This document shows, one piece after another, positions 25,913 through 34,816 of a DNA stretch of 64,000 nucleotides. The position numbers were made by a program, and so were the translations under genes. The first letter of the stretch is position 1. Every line of letters begins with the position of its first letter. The DNA comes from Micromonospora olivasterospora (GTDB taxonomy: Bacteria; Actinomycetota; Actinomycetes; Mycobacteriales; Micromonosporaceae), in assembly GCF_007830265.1 (NCBI RefSeq), contig NZ_VLKE01000001.1:6634001-6698000 (forward strand), given 5' to 3'. A model generated the notes under the pieces. The model saw nothing but the letters and a program-made list of their open reading frames with translations. It had not been told where the DNA came from and ran no database searches.

Positions 25913-27274
25913 TCATGCGTCGATGAGTTGGGCGTTCGTCCGGCCGGGCGGCCGGCGCAGGACGGCGGCGCCGAACAGCGCCGTCAGGCCGGCGACGCCG
26001 CCCAGGAACAGTCGGTCGGTGAGGGTCTGCGCGTTGCCGACGAGGCCGAACAGCGTGTGCCCGAGCAGGGCGCCGATGGCCGCCGCGGCGAGGTCGCGGG
26101 TTGTCCAGGCGACGGTCCAGGCCGCGTACAGCAGACCCGCGACGATCAGCGCCCCTGCCGCCATGGGCAGCAGGGACCAGGTTCCGTGGGTGAACAGCGG
26201 CTGCTCGGCGCCGCCGAATGGCCAGATCAACGCGAGGAAGCCGAAGGCGGCGACGGCCGCGGCGACGGCGATGAGCGGGATCGGGGGCGCGGCCCGGCGG
26301 CGGGCCGGGTGCAGCGGTACGCGCAGGGCCAGCAGGGTCACCGCGGCCGCGAGCAGGGCGATGACCACGCCTGCGGTGAGCGGCATCGTGTAACCGGGGT
26401 CCTCGGACGGTGGCACGCTCATCCGCAGCAGGAGCGCACCGAGGACAGCGATCACTCCGGCCGCGATCACGCCGCCGCGCCTCAGGTAGGGGGCCGTGCC
26501 GTGCCGGGAGAACAGGTACTCCACCACGATCACCGGGACGGCGACGCTGAACACGGCGTGGTAAACGAGGTTCAGTTCGGTGTAGGCGGTGTTCACCCCG
26601 AGCAGCCTCGGCGACCAGCCGGCCGCCCCGTACAGGTGCGGGCTGGTCAGGCTCTGCAGCACCAGCCCCTCCTCGACCAGCCCGTAGGCCACGCCGAGCA
26701 GCAGCAGGTTCCCGTACCCGCCGCCGGTCCGCCGCAGAATCTCGCGCAGCGCCAGCGTCCCGGCGGCGTAGATCGGCGCGAAGATCAGCCACGCCCAGGC
26801 CATCCGCAGGGGAACGGTGCCGAGGCTCACCTCGGCGCAGAGCGGGGCCAGTACGGCGAGCGCGAGCGCGGCTCGCCGATTGTGCGGCCGCTCGTCCGGT
26901 ACGGCGGGAAAGGCAGCCCGGACGATCGGCCGGTTGACCGCGACGATCAAGGCGGCCAGCACCGCGAGCTGGACGGCCTCGACCGTACGCAGCCAGGCGG
27001 GATGCCCGCCGAGGACGAGCTGCCCGGCCGCCGCGACGAAGCCGGCCACCGAGACGATCCGCACCCGGCGGTACGCGGTGGCCGAGCCGTTCCGCAGCCG
27101 CCGGATCACCCACCCGTAGCCGATCGCCACGAGCAGGATCAGGATCTGGTTCGCACGGAGCGGGACGGCGTGCCCGGCCAGCCCGGCGACGGTGGCGAGG
27201 ACGCTGAGGGCGATGCTCACGACGAGCAACACGACGACCAGGCGCACCGCCGTGCGCTGCTCCGGAGAAGTCAT
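25913..27274 (-). CDS. Large polytopic membrane protein, unknown function
   Basis: 453 residues with roughly 12-13 hydrophobic helices, beginning VRLVVVLLVVSIALSVLATV. A loop with GVAYGLVEEGLVLQSL carries a Glu-Glu pair reminiscent of CPBP-type intramembrane proteases, but the other CPBP motifs are not evident. A histidine-bearing segment TELNLVYHAVFSVAVP follows. Its stop overlaps the ATG of the next membrane protein (ATGA). It begins 67 bp after the response regulator in the same direction, so it is probably part of that operon and sensed or controlled by it. Confidence 0.75.
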   Translation of the reverse strand: MTSPEQRTAVRLVVVLLVVSIALSVLATVAGLAGHAVPLRANQILILLVAIGYGWVIRRLRNGSATAYRRVRIVSVAGFVAAAGQLVLGGHPAWLRTVEAVQLAVLAALIVAVNRPIVRAAFPAVPDERPHNRRAALALAVLAPLCAEVSLGTVPLRMAWAWLIFAPIYAAGTLALREILRRTGGGYGNLLLLGVAYGLVEEGLVLQSLTSPHLYGAAGWSPRLLGVNTAYTELNLVYHAVFSVAVPVIVVEYLFSRHGTAPYLRRGGVIAAGVIAVLGALLLRMSVPPSEDPGYTMPLTAGVVIALLAAAVTLLALRVPLHPARRRAAPPIPLIAVAAAVAAFGFLALIWPFGGAEQPLFTHGTWSLLPMAAGALIVAGLLYAAWTVAWTTRDLAAAAIGALLGHTLFGLVGNAQTLTDRLFLGGVAGLTALFGAAVLRRPPGRTNAQLIDA

Positions 27275-27341
27275 GTCCCGACGGTAAGAATCCGCGGGGT
27301 CCGAGCACCTCCGGCAAGAGACGGGTTCCGGCTCTCCTCCT

Positions 27342-28007
27342 TCAGGACGAGGGTCTCGGCCGGACCAGTCCGAGGTCGTACGCCAGCACGACGGCCTGCA
27401 CCCGGTCGCGCACCTGCAGCTTGCGCAGGATGGCCGAGACGTGCGTCTTGGCCGTGGCCTCGGTGACCGTGAGACGGTCCGCGATCTCGGCGTTGGAGGC
27501 GCCCCGCGCCAGCAACGTCAACACCTCCCGCTCCCGGTCGGTGAGCCGGTCCAGGGTGTCCGAGGGCGCGGCCGGAGTGAGATCGGTCGCCCGGAACCGG
27601 TCCAGCAGCCGCCGGGTCGCGGTCGGGGCGAGCAGGGCGTCGCCGCCGGCCACCACCCGGATCGCCTCGACCAGGTCGGCCGGCCGCACATCCTTGAGCA
27701 GGAAACCACTGGCACCGGCACGCAGCGCGGCGTAGAGCGGCTCCTCCAGGTCGTACGTGGTCAGAATGATCACCTTGAGGGCATCCGTCGCCGCGGTGAG
27801 CCGGGCCGTGGCGCAGACCCCGTCAAGCCCCGGCATCCGTACGTCCATCAGCACCACGTCGGGCCGGGTCTGCCCGGCCAGCCGGATCGCCTGCTCGCCG
27901 TCGCCGGCTTCGCCGACCACCTCGATGTCGTCGCGGGACTCGAGGATCATCCGGAAACCGGCACGCACGAGCGCCTGGTCGTCGGCGATCAGCACCTTGA
28001 TGGTCAC
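27342..28007 (-). CDS. LuxR/NarL-family response regulator
   Basis: 221 residues from the GTG at 28007, which overlaps the kinase stop as GTGA. The receiver domain shows IKVLIADDQALVRAGFRMIL (acidic pocket DD), the phospho-acceptor Asp in DVVLMDVRMPGLDG and the Lys in ASGFLLKDVRP. The C-terminal LuxR helix-turn-helix is LTDREREVLTLLARGASNAE then IADRLTVTEATAKTHVSAIL. It is phosphorylated by the adjacent kinase and binds DNA as a dimer. Downstream membrane-protein genes are plausible targets. Confidence 0.95.
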   Translation of the reverse strand: MTIKVLIADDQALVRAGFRMILESRDDIEVVGEAGDGEQAIRLAGQTRPDVVLMDVRMPGLDGVCATARLTAATDALKVIILTTYDLEEPLYAALRAGASGFLLKDVRPADLVEAIRVVAGGDALLAPTATRRLLDRFRATDLTPAAPSDTLDRLTDREREVLTLLARGASNAEIADRLTVTEATAKTHVSAILRKLQVRDRVQAVVLAYDLGLVRPRPSS

Positions 28008-29092
28008 GACGTCTCCCGTACGGGAAGCCGGGCCTGCACCTCGAAGCCGGCGCAGCCCGGCCGTGGCCCGGCCTGCAGCGTGCCACCCAGCAGCGAGGCC
28101 CGTTCCCGCATGCCGACCAGTCCGTGGCCGCTGCCGCAACCCCCGGCCGGCCCCCGGCCGTCGTCGGTGATCCGCACCCGCACCTCCGACTCGTCGACCC
28201 GCACCAGCACCTCCGCCGCCGACGCGCCCGCGTGCCGCAAGGTGTTGGTCAGCGCCTCCTGCACGATCCGGTACGCGCCCACCTGTACTCCCAACGGCAC
28301 CTCGCCGTCACCGTCGCACATCAGGGCCACCCGCAGGCCGGTCGCGCCCATCATCTCGATCAGCCGAGGCAGGTCGGCCAGCGTCGGTTGCGGAGCCCCG
28401 CGGTCCGGGCCCTCGTCCGCCTCGTCGTCCGCCCGGACCGTGCGCAGGAAGCCGCGCAGCTCGGTCAGCGCCTGCCGCCCGGCCTCCTCGGTGCGCCGCA
28501 GCGCCTCGCGCGCCCGTTGCGGATCCGACTCGAAGACGTCGTCGGCCGCGGCCGCCTGCACCACCATCACCGACACCGTGTGGGCGAGCACGTCGTGCAG
28601 GTCCCGGGCGATGCGGGCGCGCTCCTCCAACACCACCTGCCGCCGCTCGGCCACCCGACGCTCGCCGCGGGCCCGCGCCAGCGCGCCCCAACTCCAGGCC
28701 AGCAGCACCGCGCCCACCCACAACGCCGCCGTCGTCCAGCCCCCGTGCAGCACCGCCGGACCACCGACGCAGACCACCGCGAACCCGAGAATCCACAAAG
28801 TCTCGGCGGCCGGTCGCAGCCACGCGTGGGTGCACAGCACCACGAAGGCGATGTTCGGGCCAAACAACGGGAACATCAGCTGCAACCCCGCACTGGCCAG
28901 CAGCACCACCGCGGTGCCCCGGCGGGGATGGCGGTCGAGCCACCACAGGGCCGCCGCCTGCGCCACCGTCAAGACCAGGGCGGCCGTCAGCGTGAGAGGG
29001 CTCGCGGGGCATGCCAGCACCGGCACGGTCGCCGCTACGGACGCGAGCACCAGAAGCGTGCGCCACCGCCGGGGCAGCCTCCCGGTCGTCAT
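28004..29092 (-). CDS. Sensor histidine kinase of the NarL/DesK-like class
   Basis: 362 residues. The N-terminal half has about five membrane helices ([18 protein letters not shown] to [16 protein letters not shown]). The HisKA_3 dimerisation helix is [20 protein letters not shown] with the phospho-acceptor His in RDLHD. The ATPase domain has [17 protein letters not shown] (N box), [10 protein letters not shown] and [16 protein letters not shown] (G boxes). It hands phosphate to the response regulator whose start overlaps its stop. IS30 debris lies immediately upstream, so its native promoter may have been altered. Confidence 0.95.
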   Translation of the reverse strand: MTTGRLPRRWRTLLVLASVAATVPVLACPASPLTLTAALVLTVAQAAALWWLDRHPRRGTAVVLLASAGLQLMFPLFGPNIAFVVLCTHAWLRPAAETLWILGFAVVCVGGPAVLHGGWTTAALWVGAVLLAWSWGALARARGERRVAERRQVVLEERARIARDLHDVLAHTVSVMVVQAAAADDVFESDPQRAREALRRTEEAGRQALTELRGFLRTVRADDEADEGPDRGAPQPTLADLPRLIEMMGATGLRVALMCDGDGEVPLGVQVGAYRIVQEALTNTLRHAGASAAEVLVRVDESEVRVRITDDGRGPAGGCGSGHGLVGMRERASLLGGTLQAGPRPGCAGFEVQARLPVRETS

Positions 29093-29130
29093 GGCGCTGC
29101 TTCAGATACGTCCACGCGTCGAGCGTAGCT

Positions 29131-29232
29131 TCGCACAAGCAGTTCACCGTCGCCACCGGGGTGCCCGTCTACTTCTGCGACCCGCACTCGCCCTGGCAGC
29201 GCGGATCGAACGAGAACACCAACGGCCTGCCC
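29131..29232 (+). pseudogene. IS30-family transposase, short C-terminal fragment
   Basis: A 34-codon fragment reads [20 protein letters not shown] then [13 protein letters not shown], the conserved third-motif region of IS30 transposases, with the catalytic Glu in SNENTNG. Everything else is missing. It lies between the sensor-kinase start and an IS5 fragment on the opposite strand. Confidence 0.85.
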
Positions 29233-29239
29233 GGCGCAC

Positions 29240-29598
29240 TCGCCTCCGCCGGGTGCTTTGGTGATACAGCCGTCCACGGCGATGTCGTTCAGTACCAGGC
29301 CGACAAGCCGGTCGTAGGCGTCCACCGCGATCTGCTTGAGCTGGGTGAAGACCCCGAGGCGGATCCACTCGTCACGACGGCCCCGGATCGTGGCGGCCGA
29401 GCAGGTGGCATCGGCGATCGCCTCGTAGGAGCACCCGAACCGCAGCACCTGAATCAGCTTGTCGAACACGATCCGGTCATCGACCCGCCTGCGGTGACAG
29501 CCCAACGGATGCGTCGGGGCGTACGTCGGCCGGTCAGGTAGCAGCGCGGTGAACTGGACCCACAGTGGCTCGATCAGCCATGCTGGGATAGCAGGCAC
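29240..29598 (-). pseudogene. IS5-family transposase, N-terminal fragment
   Basis: From the ATG at 29598 the frame reads [59 protein letters not shown] and [19 protein letters not shown]. This is the N-terminal half of an actinobacterial IS5-group transposase, up to the first catalytic Asp region. It is cut at the IS30 fragment. It differs from the other IS5 gene at 29730-32142. Confidence 0.8.
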
Positions 29599-29657
29599 AG
29601 GATCTCCCGGTGATCACGAGGCGTAAGCACCTTCATGATCATGGATCCTGTGCCTGC
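29591..29657. repeat. Perfect 14-bp inverted repeat upstream of the IS5 fragment
   Basis: GCAGGCACAGGATC (29591-29604) pairs with GATCCTGTGCCTGC (29644-29657) around a 39-nt loop. The left arm overlaps the first codons of the IS5 fragment. It could be a hairpin limiting transposase expression, or an element end. Confidence 0.65.
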
Positions 29658-29862
29658 ACTCGTTCAGACACGCCTGCCCCACCTCGCCATTCTGCGCGGC
29701 CTCTAAGAGACCGTCGGGTAACCGGGTGACTACGTGGCGAGAAGTCGCTCGACGTTGATGCGTTGGGCGGCTTCGCGCTCGGTGGCGTTGGCCCAGCGGA
29801 TCGTTTGACCGGCCAGGCGTATCGTCATGAGTCGAATCATCGCTACCTTGATCATGGCCTCT

Positions 29863-31369
29863 GTACGGCAGCCGCCATTGGTGGTCTGACCTCGCGGGAC
29901 GCGGTGGGGGCGTGCAACGTGGACGCAGCCGCCTGTCGATCATGTGTTTGTGAGGACTACAAGATCGAAGGCGGCTGCGGTTGCCAGGGTAGCGGCTGGG
30001 CGCGCGGTGCGGGAACGGGCCGGGCTGTTGCAGCGGCTGCGGTCGTGCTTCGCCCGAACGCAGACGTGGCAGCACGCGGGAAGATACATATCGGCGCTGG
30101 TCAGCCAGGTGCCGAAGCGCAACGGGTGGACCATCGCCGAGCAGGTCGGGGACGCCACGCCGGACCGCACGCAGCGGCTGCTGAACCGGGCGGTGTGGGA
30201 CACGACGGCCGCGATGAGCCAGGTCCGGCGGTTCGCCGCTGCGGGTCTGGACGAGGCGGCGCGCCGTCGGCGGCGGCGTGGCCTGGTCGTCGGCGCGTTG
30301 GACGAGACGGGCCAGCCCAAGCAGGGCAAGGCGACGTGCGGGGTGAAGCGGCAGTACATGGGGTGCGCGGGCCGGGTCGCGAACGGGATCAACACGGTGC
30401 ACCTGTCCTACGTTCGGGAGAAGACGGGGCACGCGTTGATCGGGGCGCGTCAGTGGATCCCGGCCGAGCACATCACCGACCCCCGGGCCTCGGCCGGTAT
30501 GGGACTGCCGCCGGAGGTGGAGTTCCGCACCAAGGGCCAGCTGGCCATCGATATCTGTGCTGATGCGTTCGCCGACGGCCTGGTATTCGACTTCGCCTGC
30601 GGCGACGAGGTGTACGGCAACTGCACACAACTACGGGAGTTCTTCGAGCAGCACGGGCAGGCGTACGTGCTGCGGGTCGCTGCCACCTTCATGATCGACC
30701 TGCCCTCCGAAGCGAAACTGACCTGCGCACAGGCCGTCACGCTGCTGGTCAAGGACAAGCGTCGGTGGGAGGTCCGCTCGGCCGGTACCGGGTCGAAGGG
30801 ACAGCGCTGGTATGCCTGGGCGTGGATCGCCACCGCCTCGCCCCGCCATCATCTGCTCATCCGCCGTCACCTGCGCAGCGGTGAACTGGCCTTCCACTAC
30901 TGCCATGTGCCCGAGGGGCAGATCCTGACCAAGACGAGGCTGATCCGCGCTGCCGGGCTGCGCTGGCCGGTCGAGGAAGATTTCGAGTTCAGCAAGGACC
31001 ACTTCGGCCTGGATCAGTGCCAAGCGAGGCTCTACACCGCGATCCAGCGGCACACCGTGCTGGTCATGGCCGCCCTCGCGGTCTGCGCGGTCACCGCCGC
31101 CCACCTCGCCGACCGCACCGACACCCAGGCACCGCCGCCAAGCACACCGGACCAGCCGCCGCCACCCGAGCCCGGAATGATCCCGCTGACCGTCCCCGAG
31201 GTCAAACGACTACTCGCCAACGCCCTCCAGCATCCGAAACCACCCGGCCACGCCACGCACTGGCTCAACTGGCGACGCCGTCACCAGGCCCGCGCCCGCT
31301 GGTTCCACCAACGCACACGGCTGAACCGGGACTACACCCTGGTCAGCTAGCAACTGGCGGCTGCCGTAC
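29863..31369 (+). mobile_element. Complete IS701-family element inserted in the IS5 transposase
   Basis: The ends are GTACGGCAGCCGCCA (29863-29877) and TGGCGGCTGCCGTAC (31355-31369). They are flanked by TCT (29860-29862 and 31370-31372), or CTCT if one end base is assigned to the target. IS701 elements usually duplicate 4 bp. The transposase inside is intact. Confidence 0.9.
29944..31350 (+). CDS. IS701-family transposase
   Basis: 468 residues from a GTG. Family motifs are LVVGALDETGQPKQGKATCG (first Asp), KRQYMGCAGRVANGINTVHL, FACGDEVYGNCTQLREFFE (second Asp) and WPVEEDFEFSKDHFGLDQCQ (Glu). The C-terminal portion is Pro-rich, then basic. It catalyses cut-and-paste transposition of the surrounding element. 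No frameshift is seen, so the element may still be mobile. Confidence 0.93.
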   Translation: MFVRTTRSKAAAVARVAAGRAVRERAGLLQRLRSCFARTQTWQHAGRYISALVSQVPKRNGWTIAEQVGDATPDRTQRLLNRAVWDTTAAMSQVRRFAAAGLDEAARRRRRRGLVVGALDETGQPKQGKATCGVKRQYMGCAGRVANGINTVHLSYVREKTGHALIGARQWIPAEHITDPRASAGMGLPPEVEFRTKGQLAIDICADAFADGLVFDFACGDEVYGNCTQLREFFEQHGQAYVLRVAATFMIDLPSEAKLTCAQAVTLLVKDKRRWEVRSAGTGSKGQRWYAWAWIATASPRHHLLIRRHLRSGELAFHYCHVPEGQILTKTRLIRAAGLRWPVEEDFEFSKDHFGLDQCQARLYTAIQRHTVLVMAALAVCAVTAAHLADRTDTQAPPPSTPDQPPPPEPGMIPLTVPEVKRLLANALQHPKPPGHATHWLNWRRRHQARARWFHQRTRLNRDYTLVS

Positions 31370-32953
31370 TCTGAGTTGACGGTCAGCCGTTCGTAGTCCC
31401 GGGCCAGGCGTCGGTTACGGACCAGCCAACCCAGCGTCCTCTCTACCACCCACCGGCGCGGTAGGACCTTGAAGCCCTTGACGTCGTCGTTGCGCTTGAC
31501 GATCTCCACCAGGATGCCGAGCTGCTCTTTCGCCCAGGTCAGCAGAGTGGAGTCGATGCTGTTGGCGTAGCCGCCGTCGGCCCACACGAGGGCGATGGTG
31601 GTGAACGCCTCGGCCAGCCGCGCCAGGATCCGCCGGCCACCGGGACGGTCGTTGACCGAGGCGGAGGTGACCATCACGACCAGGATCAGCCCCATCGTGT
31701 CCACGACCAGGTGCCGCTTGCGGCCGGTGGTCTTCTTGCCCATGTCGAACCCACGGCATTCGCCGCCCTCACTGGATTTGATGGACTGGGCGTCCAGCAC
31801 CGCCGCTGTCGGCTCCGGCTCACGACCGGCCGCTACCCGCACCTGCCGGCGAAGCTCGTCGTGGATCGCGTCCCACGTTCCGTTCTTCCGCCACGTCGTG
31901 AACCAGCGATGTGCCGCGTCCGGTGGCGCCAGATCCCGCGGCATCATCCGCCACGGACAGCCCGACCGCAGCACATAGAAGATCGAATCCAGGATCAGCC
32001 GATCTCCCCACTTGCGCGGCCGGCCGCCTTTACGCAGGTCGCGTACCGGCATCAAGGGCGCGAGGATCGCCCACATCGCATCGGTCAAGCTCGACGGATA
32101 GCATGAACGGGCGTCATCCCCGCCACAGTTGCAGTTGCGCACACAACGCGATCATGGCGGGGATGATCTATTTGTCGAGCACCTGGCATCGACGTGTCTC
32201 CCCGTAACAGAACGCTCGGAGCTGGTTACCCGACGGTCTCTAAGCCATCAGGTGTTGCGAGGACCCCCAGAAACCGCCCCCTCTGGGGCCGCCGCCCGGA
32301 CGGCGGGTGCCGGATCCGGAAGCCGTCGAACGCGACTCCGCCCCGGCGGTTGGGTCCGCGCAACGTCCACGCGCAACGGCCCGCAGCTGCTGTGGCTGGG
32401 CATTGACCTTCCCCGCCGCTTCTTCTGGTTCGCCGGCTCCGCCGCGGCCTCGACAGCCGGGCTGGTCACGTTCGGGCTGATCTCGTATCACGCCAGCCAG
32501 ACCGGATTGATCGCCGTCGCGGCGGTGCCGATCCTGTACGCCGGGGCGATGGCCGCCGCCGCGGTCACCGCGTTGGCCAGTGGGCACCTGTATGACCGCT
32601 GGGGCGCGGGAGTGCTGTACGCGCTGCCCGCCCTCGCAGCAGCGGTGCCCGCGCTGGCCCTGTCCCACAGCGGCATCAGCATCATCGCCGGGACGGTGCT
32701 CTGGGGCGCGGCTGTCGGTGTGCAGGACTCCACCGTCAAGGCCCTGGTTGCCGACCTGGTCCCACCGAACCGACGCGCCACCGCGTACGGCGTGTTCGCC
32801 GCCGTGCAAGGCGTGGCCGCACTGGCCGGCGGCGGATTCGCTGGAGCCCTCTACAGCCAATCCCTGCCACTACTCGTCACCGTCCTGGGCGCCGCTCAGA
32901 TTCTCGCCGTGGTGCTGCTGACCGCGACCCTTGCCCCAAGGCCGGGTAGTTAG

Positions 32954-34704
32954 GGGCTGCAGATCATCAACACGCGGCTTTGGGCTCTGGCGGGGTGGTG
33001 ATGCCTTCTGTGGTGGCGAGGGTGTAGAGGTCGTTTAGGGTGGCGAGTCGCTGTGGGCCGGGTTGGATGCTGTGTCCCGCCTGTTGCAGGAGTTGCCGGG
33101 TCTCGCGTATCCGCCTGTTGATTGTTTCGGGTCGGACGCTGAACAGGGCGGCGACGGCGACCTGGGACAGGGCGAGTCGGTGGTGCAGGATGGCGGCGAT
33201 GAGCCGGTCGGCGAGGGTGAGGACGGGGCGGCGGCCGGTGCCGGGCGCGGTCAGTCGGGGACGGTGACCGCGTCGCTTGTTCAGGCGTGTTTCCCGCTGC
33301 TGGTCGTGCAGTGTCATCAGGGTGGTGATCAGTGCGTCCCACTCGTCGGGGGGTAGTCCGGTCAGGGCCGGATGCGCTAGCCAGGCCAGGTCGGGGCTGG
33401 GCTGGTCGAACGGGTCGGGGGCGTTGTTGACCTGTTCGTATTCCTCGGGGTGCAGGGTGTAGTTCCACTCACCGTGCCAGTCGTGGCGGCTCAGCGGTAG
33501 CGCGTCGTGTTGTCGGTCGCTGAGGCGTACGCCGGTGTCGTAGGTGTTGGTGTCGAGGGCGGCGTGTACGCGTAGGCCGGTGCGGGTCGTGGTGGCGGCG
33601 ATGCTCTGCACGATCACGTCATGGCTGGTCAGCGGCCGGCCCCGCCAGTTCATGGTGATGTGGGAGAACAGCCGGTGTTCGACCTTGTTCCACTTTGAGG
33701 TGCCGGGTGGGAAGTGGCACACGGTGATGTCCAGCCCTGTCTGCACGGCGAGGGCGGCCAGTTCCGCTTTCCAGGCGCGGGTGCGGTAGCCGTTGGAGCC
33801 ACCCGCGTCCGCGGTGATCAGCAGCCGCCTGGCGTGCGGATAGTCGCTGGAGCCGATGCTGTTCCACCAACGGCGGATCGACTCCACGGCGAACGCGGCG
33901 GTGTCGTGGTCGGTGCCGACGTTGACCCAGCCGGTGTTGGCGGCCAGGTCGTAGATGCCGTAAGGCACCGCCTTGCCCAGCTCGCTGTCGGGGAAGTCGT
34001 GAGTGCGGGTAGCGACCGGTTCACCGGCCGGCCGCCACTGGCGGCCGGCGTTGGCGAACGGGCCGACCAGTTCCTTCTTCTTGGTGTCCACGCTGACGAC
34101 CGGGTCACCGGTGTCCTGATGGTCTCTGACCTGGTCGTTGATGTAGCGGAACTGCGCGTCGCGGTCCGGATGCTGCTTACCCTCGATGGTCTTGGCGTTG
34201 GCCTGCAGGCTGAACCCGTCGGACCGCAGCAGGTCGGCCACGGTGTCGGCGCCCACCGGGTGGCCCTGACGGGTCAACTCCGCGGCGAGGGTGCGGGTCG
34301 ACTTGGTCGTCCACCGCAGAGGCGACATCGGATCGCCCCGCTCGTCCGGCTCGACCAGAGCCAGCAACGCCGGGCGCAACCCCGGATCCGTCTCGGACAG
34401 GCTTCTGCGGCCTCCGCCCAGGCGGCGTGCCCTACCCAAAGGGGGATCGCCCGCGTCCAAGTCGGACACGCCGCGAGAGACCGTGTTCTCGGCGACCCCG
34501 GCAGCCCGGGCCACCGCCCGGATCCCGCCGTGCCCCAACGCCCGCGCCTCAGCGCCCATCAGCAGGCGACGCTGCCGCTCATCCAGATGCGGAAAGATCG
34601 CTTCGAACTTCGCCGCCAGCATTTGTTCGGTTTCCACCGTCACGGCCATACCACATCCAACACGGCCCGGACAGGAAAACCTCTACTTATTTCTCGGCAG
34701 ACCC
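32954..34704 (-). mobile_element. ISAzo13-family element inserted in the IS4 terminal repeat
   Basis: 1751 bp, bounded by GGGCTGC (32954) and GCAGACCC (to 34704), imperfect inverted ends, and flanked by TTAG at 32950-32953 and 34705-34708. The insertion lies only about 17 bp inside the IS4 element, so it separates the IS4 transposase from its left end. Confidence 0.8.
32967..34649 (-). CDS. ISAzo13-family transposase
   Basis: 560 residues. The N-terminal HTH is GIRAVARAAGVAENTVSRGV. The DDE core includes GDPVVSVDTKKKELVGPF (first Asp), LLITADAGGSNGYRTRAWK (second Asp) and FPPGTSKWNKVEHRLFSHI (Glu), which is the signature of the ISAzo13 group. The C-terminal extension has a second HTH-like stretch LALSQVAVAALFSVRPETIN. 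It appears intact. Confidence 0.92.
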   Translation of the reverse strand: MAVTVETEQMLAAKFEAIFPHLDERQRRLLMGAEARALGHGGIRAVARAAGVAENTVSRGVSDLDAGDPPLGRARRLGGGRRSLSETDPGLRPALLALVEPDERGDPMSPLRWTTKSTRTLAAELTRQGHPVGADTVADLLRSDGFSLQANAKTIEGKQHPDRDAQFRYINDQVRDHQDTGDPVVSVDTKKKELVGPFANAGRQWRPAGEPVATRTHDFPDSELGKAVPYGIYDLAANTGWVNVGTDHDTAAFAVESIRRWWNSIGSSDYPHARRLLITADAGGSNGYRTRAWKAELAALAVQTGLDITVCHFPPGTSKWNKVEHRLFSHITMNWRGRPLTSHDVIVQSIAATTTRTGLRVHAALDTNTYDTGVRLSDRQHDALPLSRHDWHGEWNYTLHPEEYEQVNNAPDPFDQPSPDLAWLAHPALTGLPPDEWDALITTLMTLHDQQRETRLNKRRGHRPRLTAPGTGRRPVLTLADRLIAAILHHRLALSQVAVAALFSVRPETINRRIRETRQLLQQAGHSIQPGPQRLATLNDLYTLATTEGITTPPEPKAAC

Positions 34705-34816
34705 TTAGGCGGCGGGCGTGGCTGTCAAGCCGATGGGCCCGGGGGCGGTAAAAGCAACGGAACTCCGGTAGAACTGGCGGTCGACCAAGATCCACCGTTT
34801 CTGCCCGGGAGTTCCG

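Larger units (their letters stand above)
29730..32142 (-). pseudogene. IS5-family transposase split by IS701
   Basis: The 5' part (32142 to about 31373) has YPSSLTDAMWAILAPLMP, RSGCPWRMMPRDLAPPDAAH, AAVLDAQSIKSSEGGECRG, LVWADGGYANSI and ERTLGWLVRNRRLARDYERL, the DDE motifs of IS5 (Asp in VLDAQS, Asp in WADGGY, Glu in VERTLGW). The 3' end lies beyond the IS701 insertion, at 29862-29730: EAMIKVAMIRLMTIRLAG to AQRINVERLLAT. Excision of 1510 bp (element plus target duplication) would restore exactly 300 codons. The gene was therefore intact before the insertion. Confidence 0.9.
29707..32240 (-). mobile_element. IS5-family (IS427-like) element interrupted by IS701
   Basis: Terminal inverted repeats GAGACCGTCGGGTAACC (29707-29723) and GGTTACCCGACGGTCTC (32224-32240) are flanked by the target duplication TAA (29704-29706 and 32241-32243). 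A 3-bp TNA duplication is typical of the IS427 group. Removing the IS701 insertion leaves an element of about 1 kb. Confidence 0.9.

Noticed and set aside
26680..26740. CPBP-type intramembrane protease in the large membrane protein
   Set aside because: Only one Glu-Glu pair is present; the Arg and the His/Asn motifs of the family are not evident.
25928..27466. A 512-codon plus-strand frame opposite the large membrane protein
   Set aside because: Hydrophilic, Gln/Arg/Gly-rich antisense product; the membrane helices are on the minus strand.
27441..29264. A 607-codon plus-strand open frame opposite the two-component system
   Set aside because: The minus strand has unambiguous kinase and regulator motifs; the plus frame has none.
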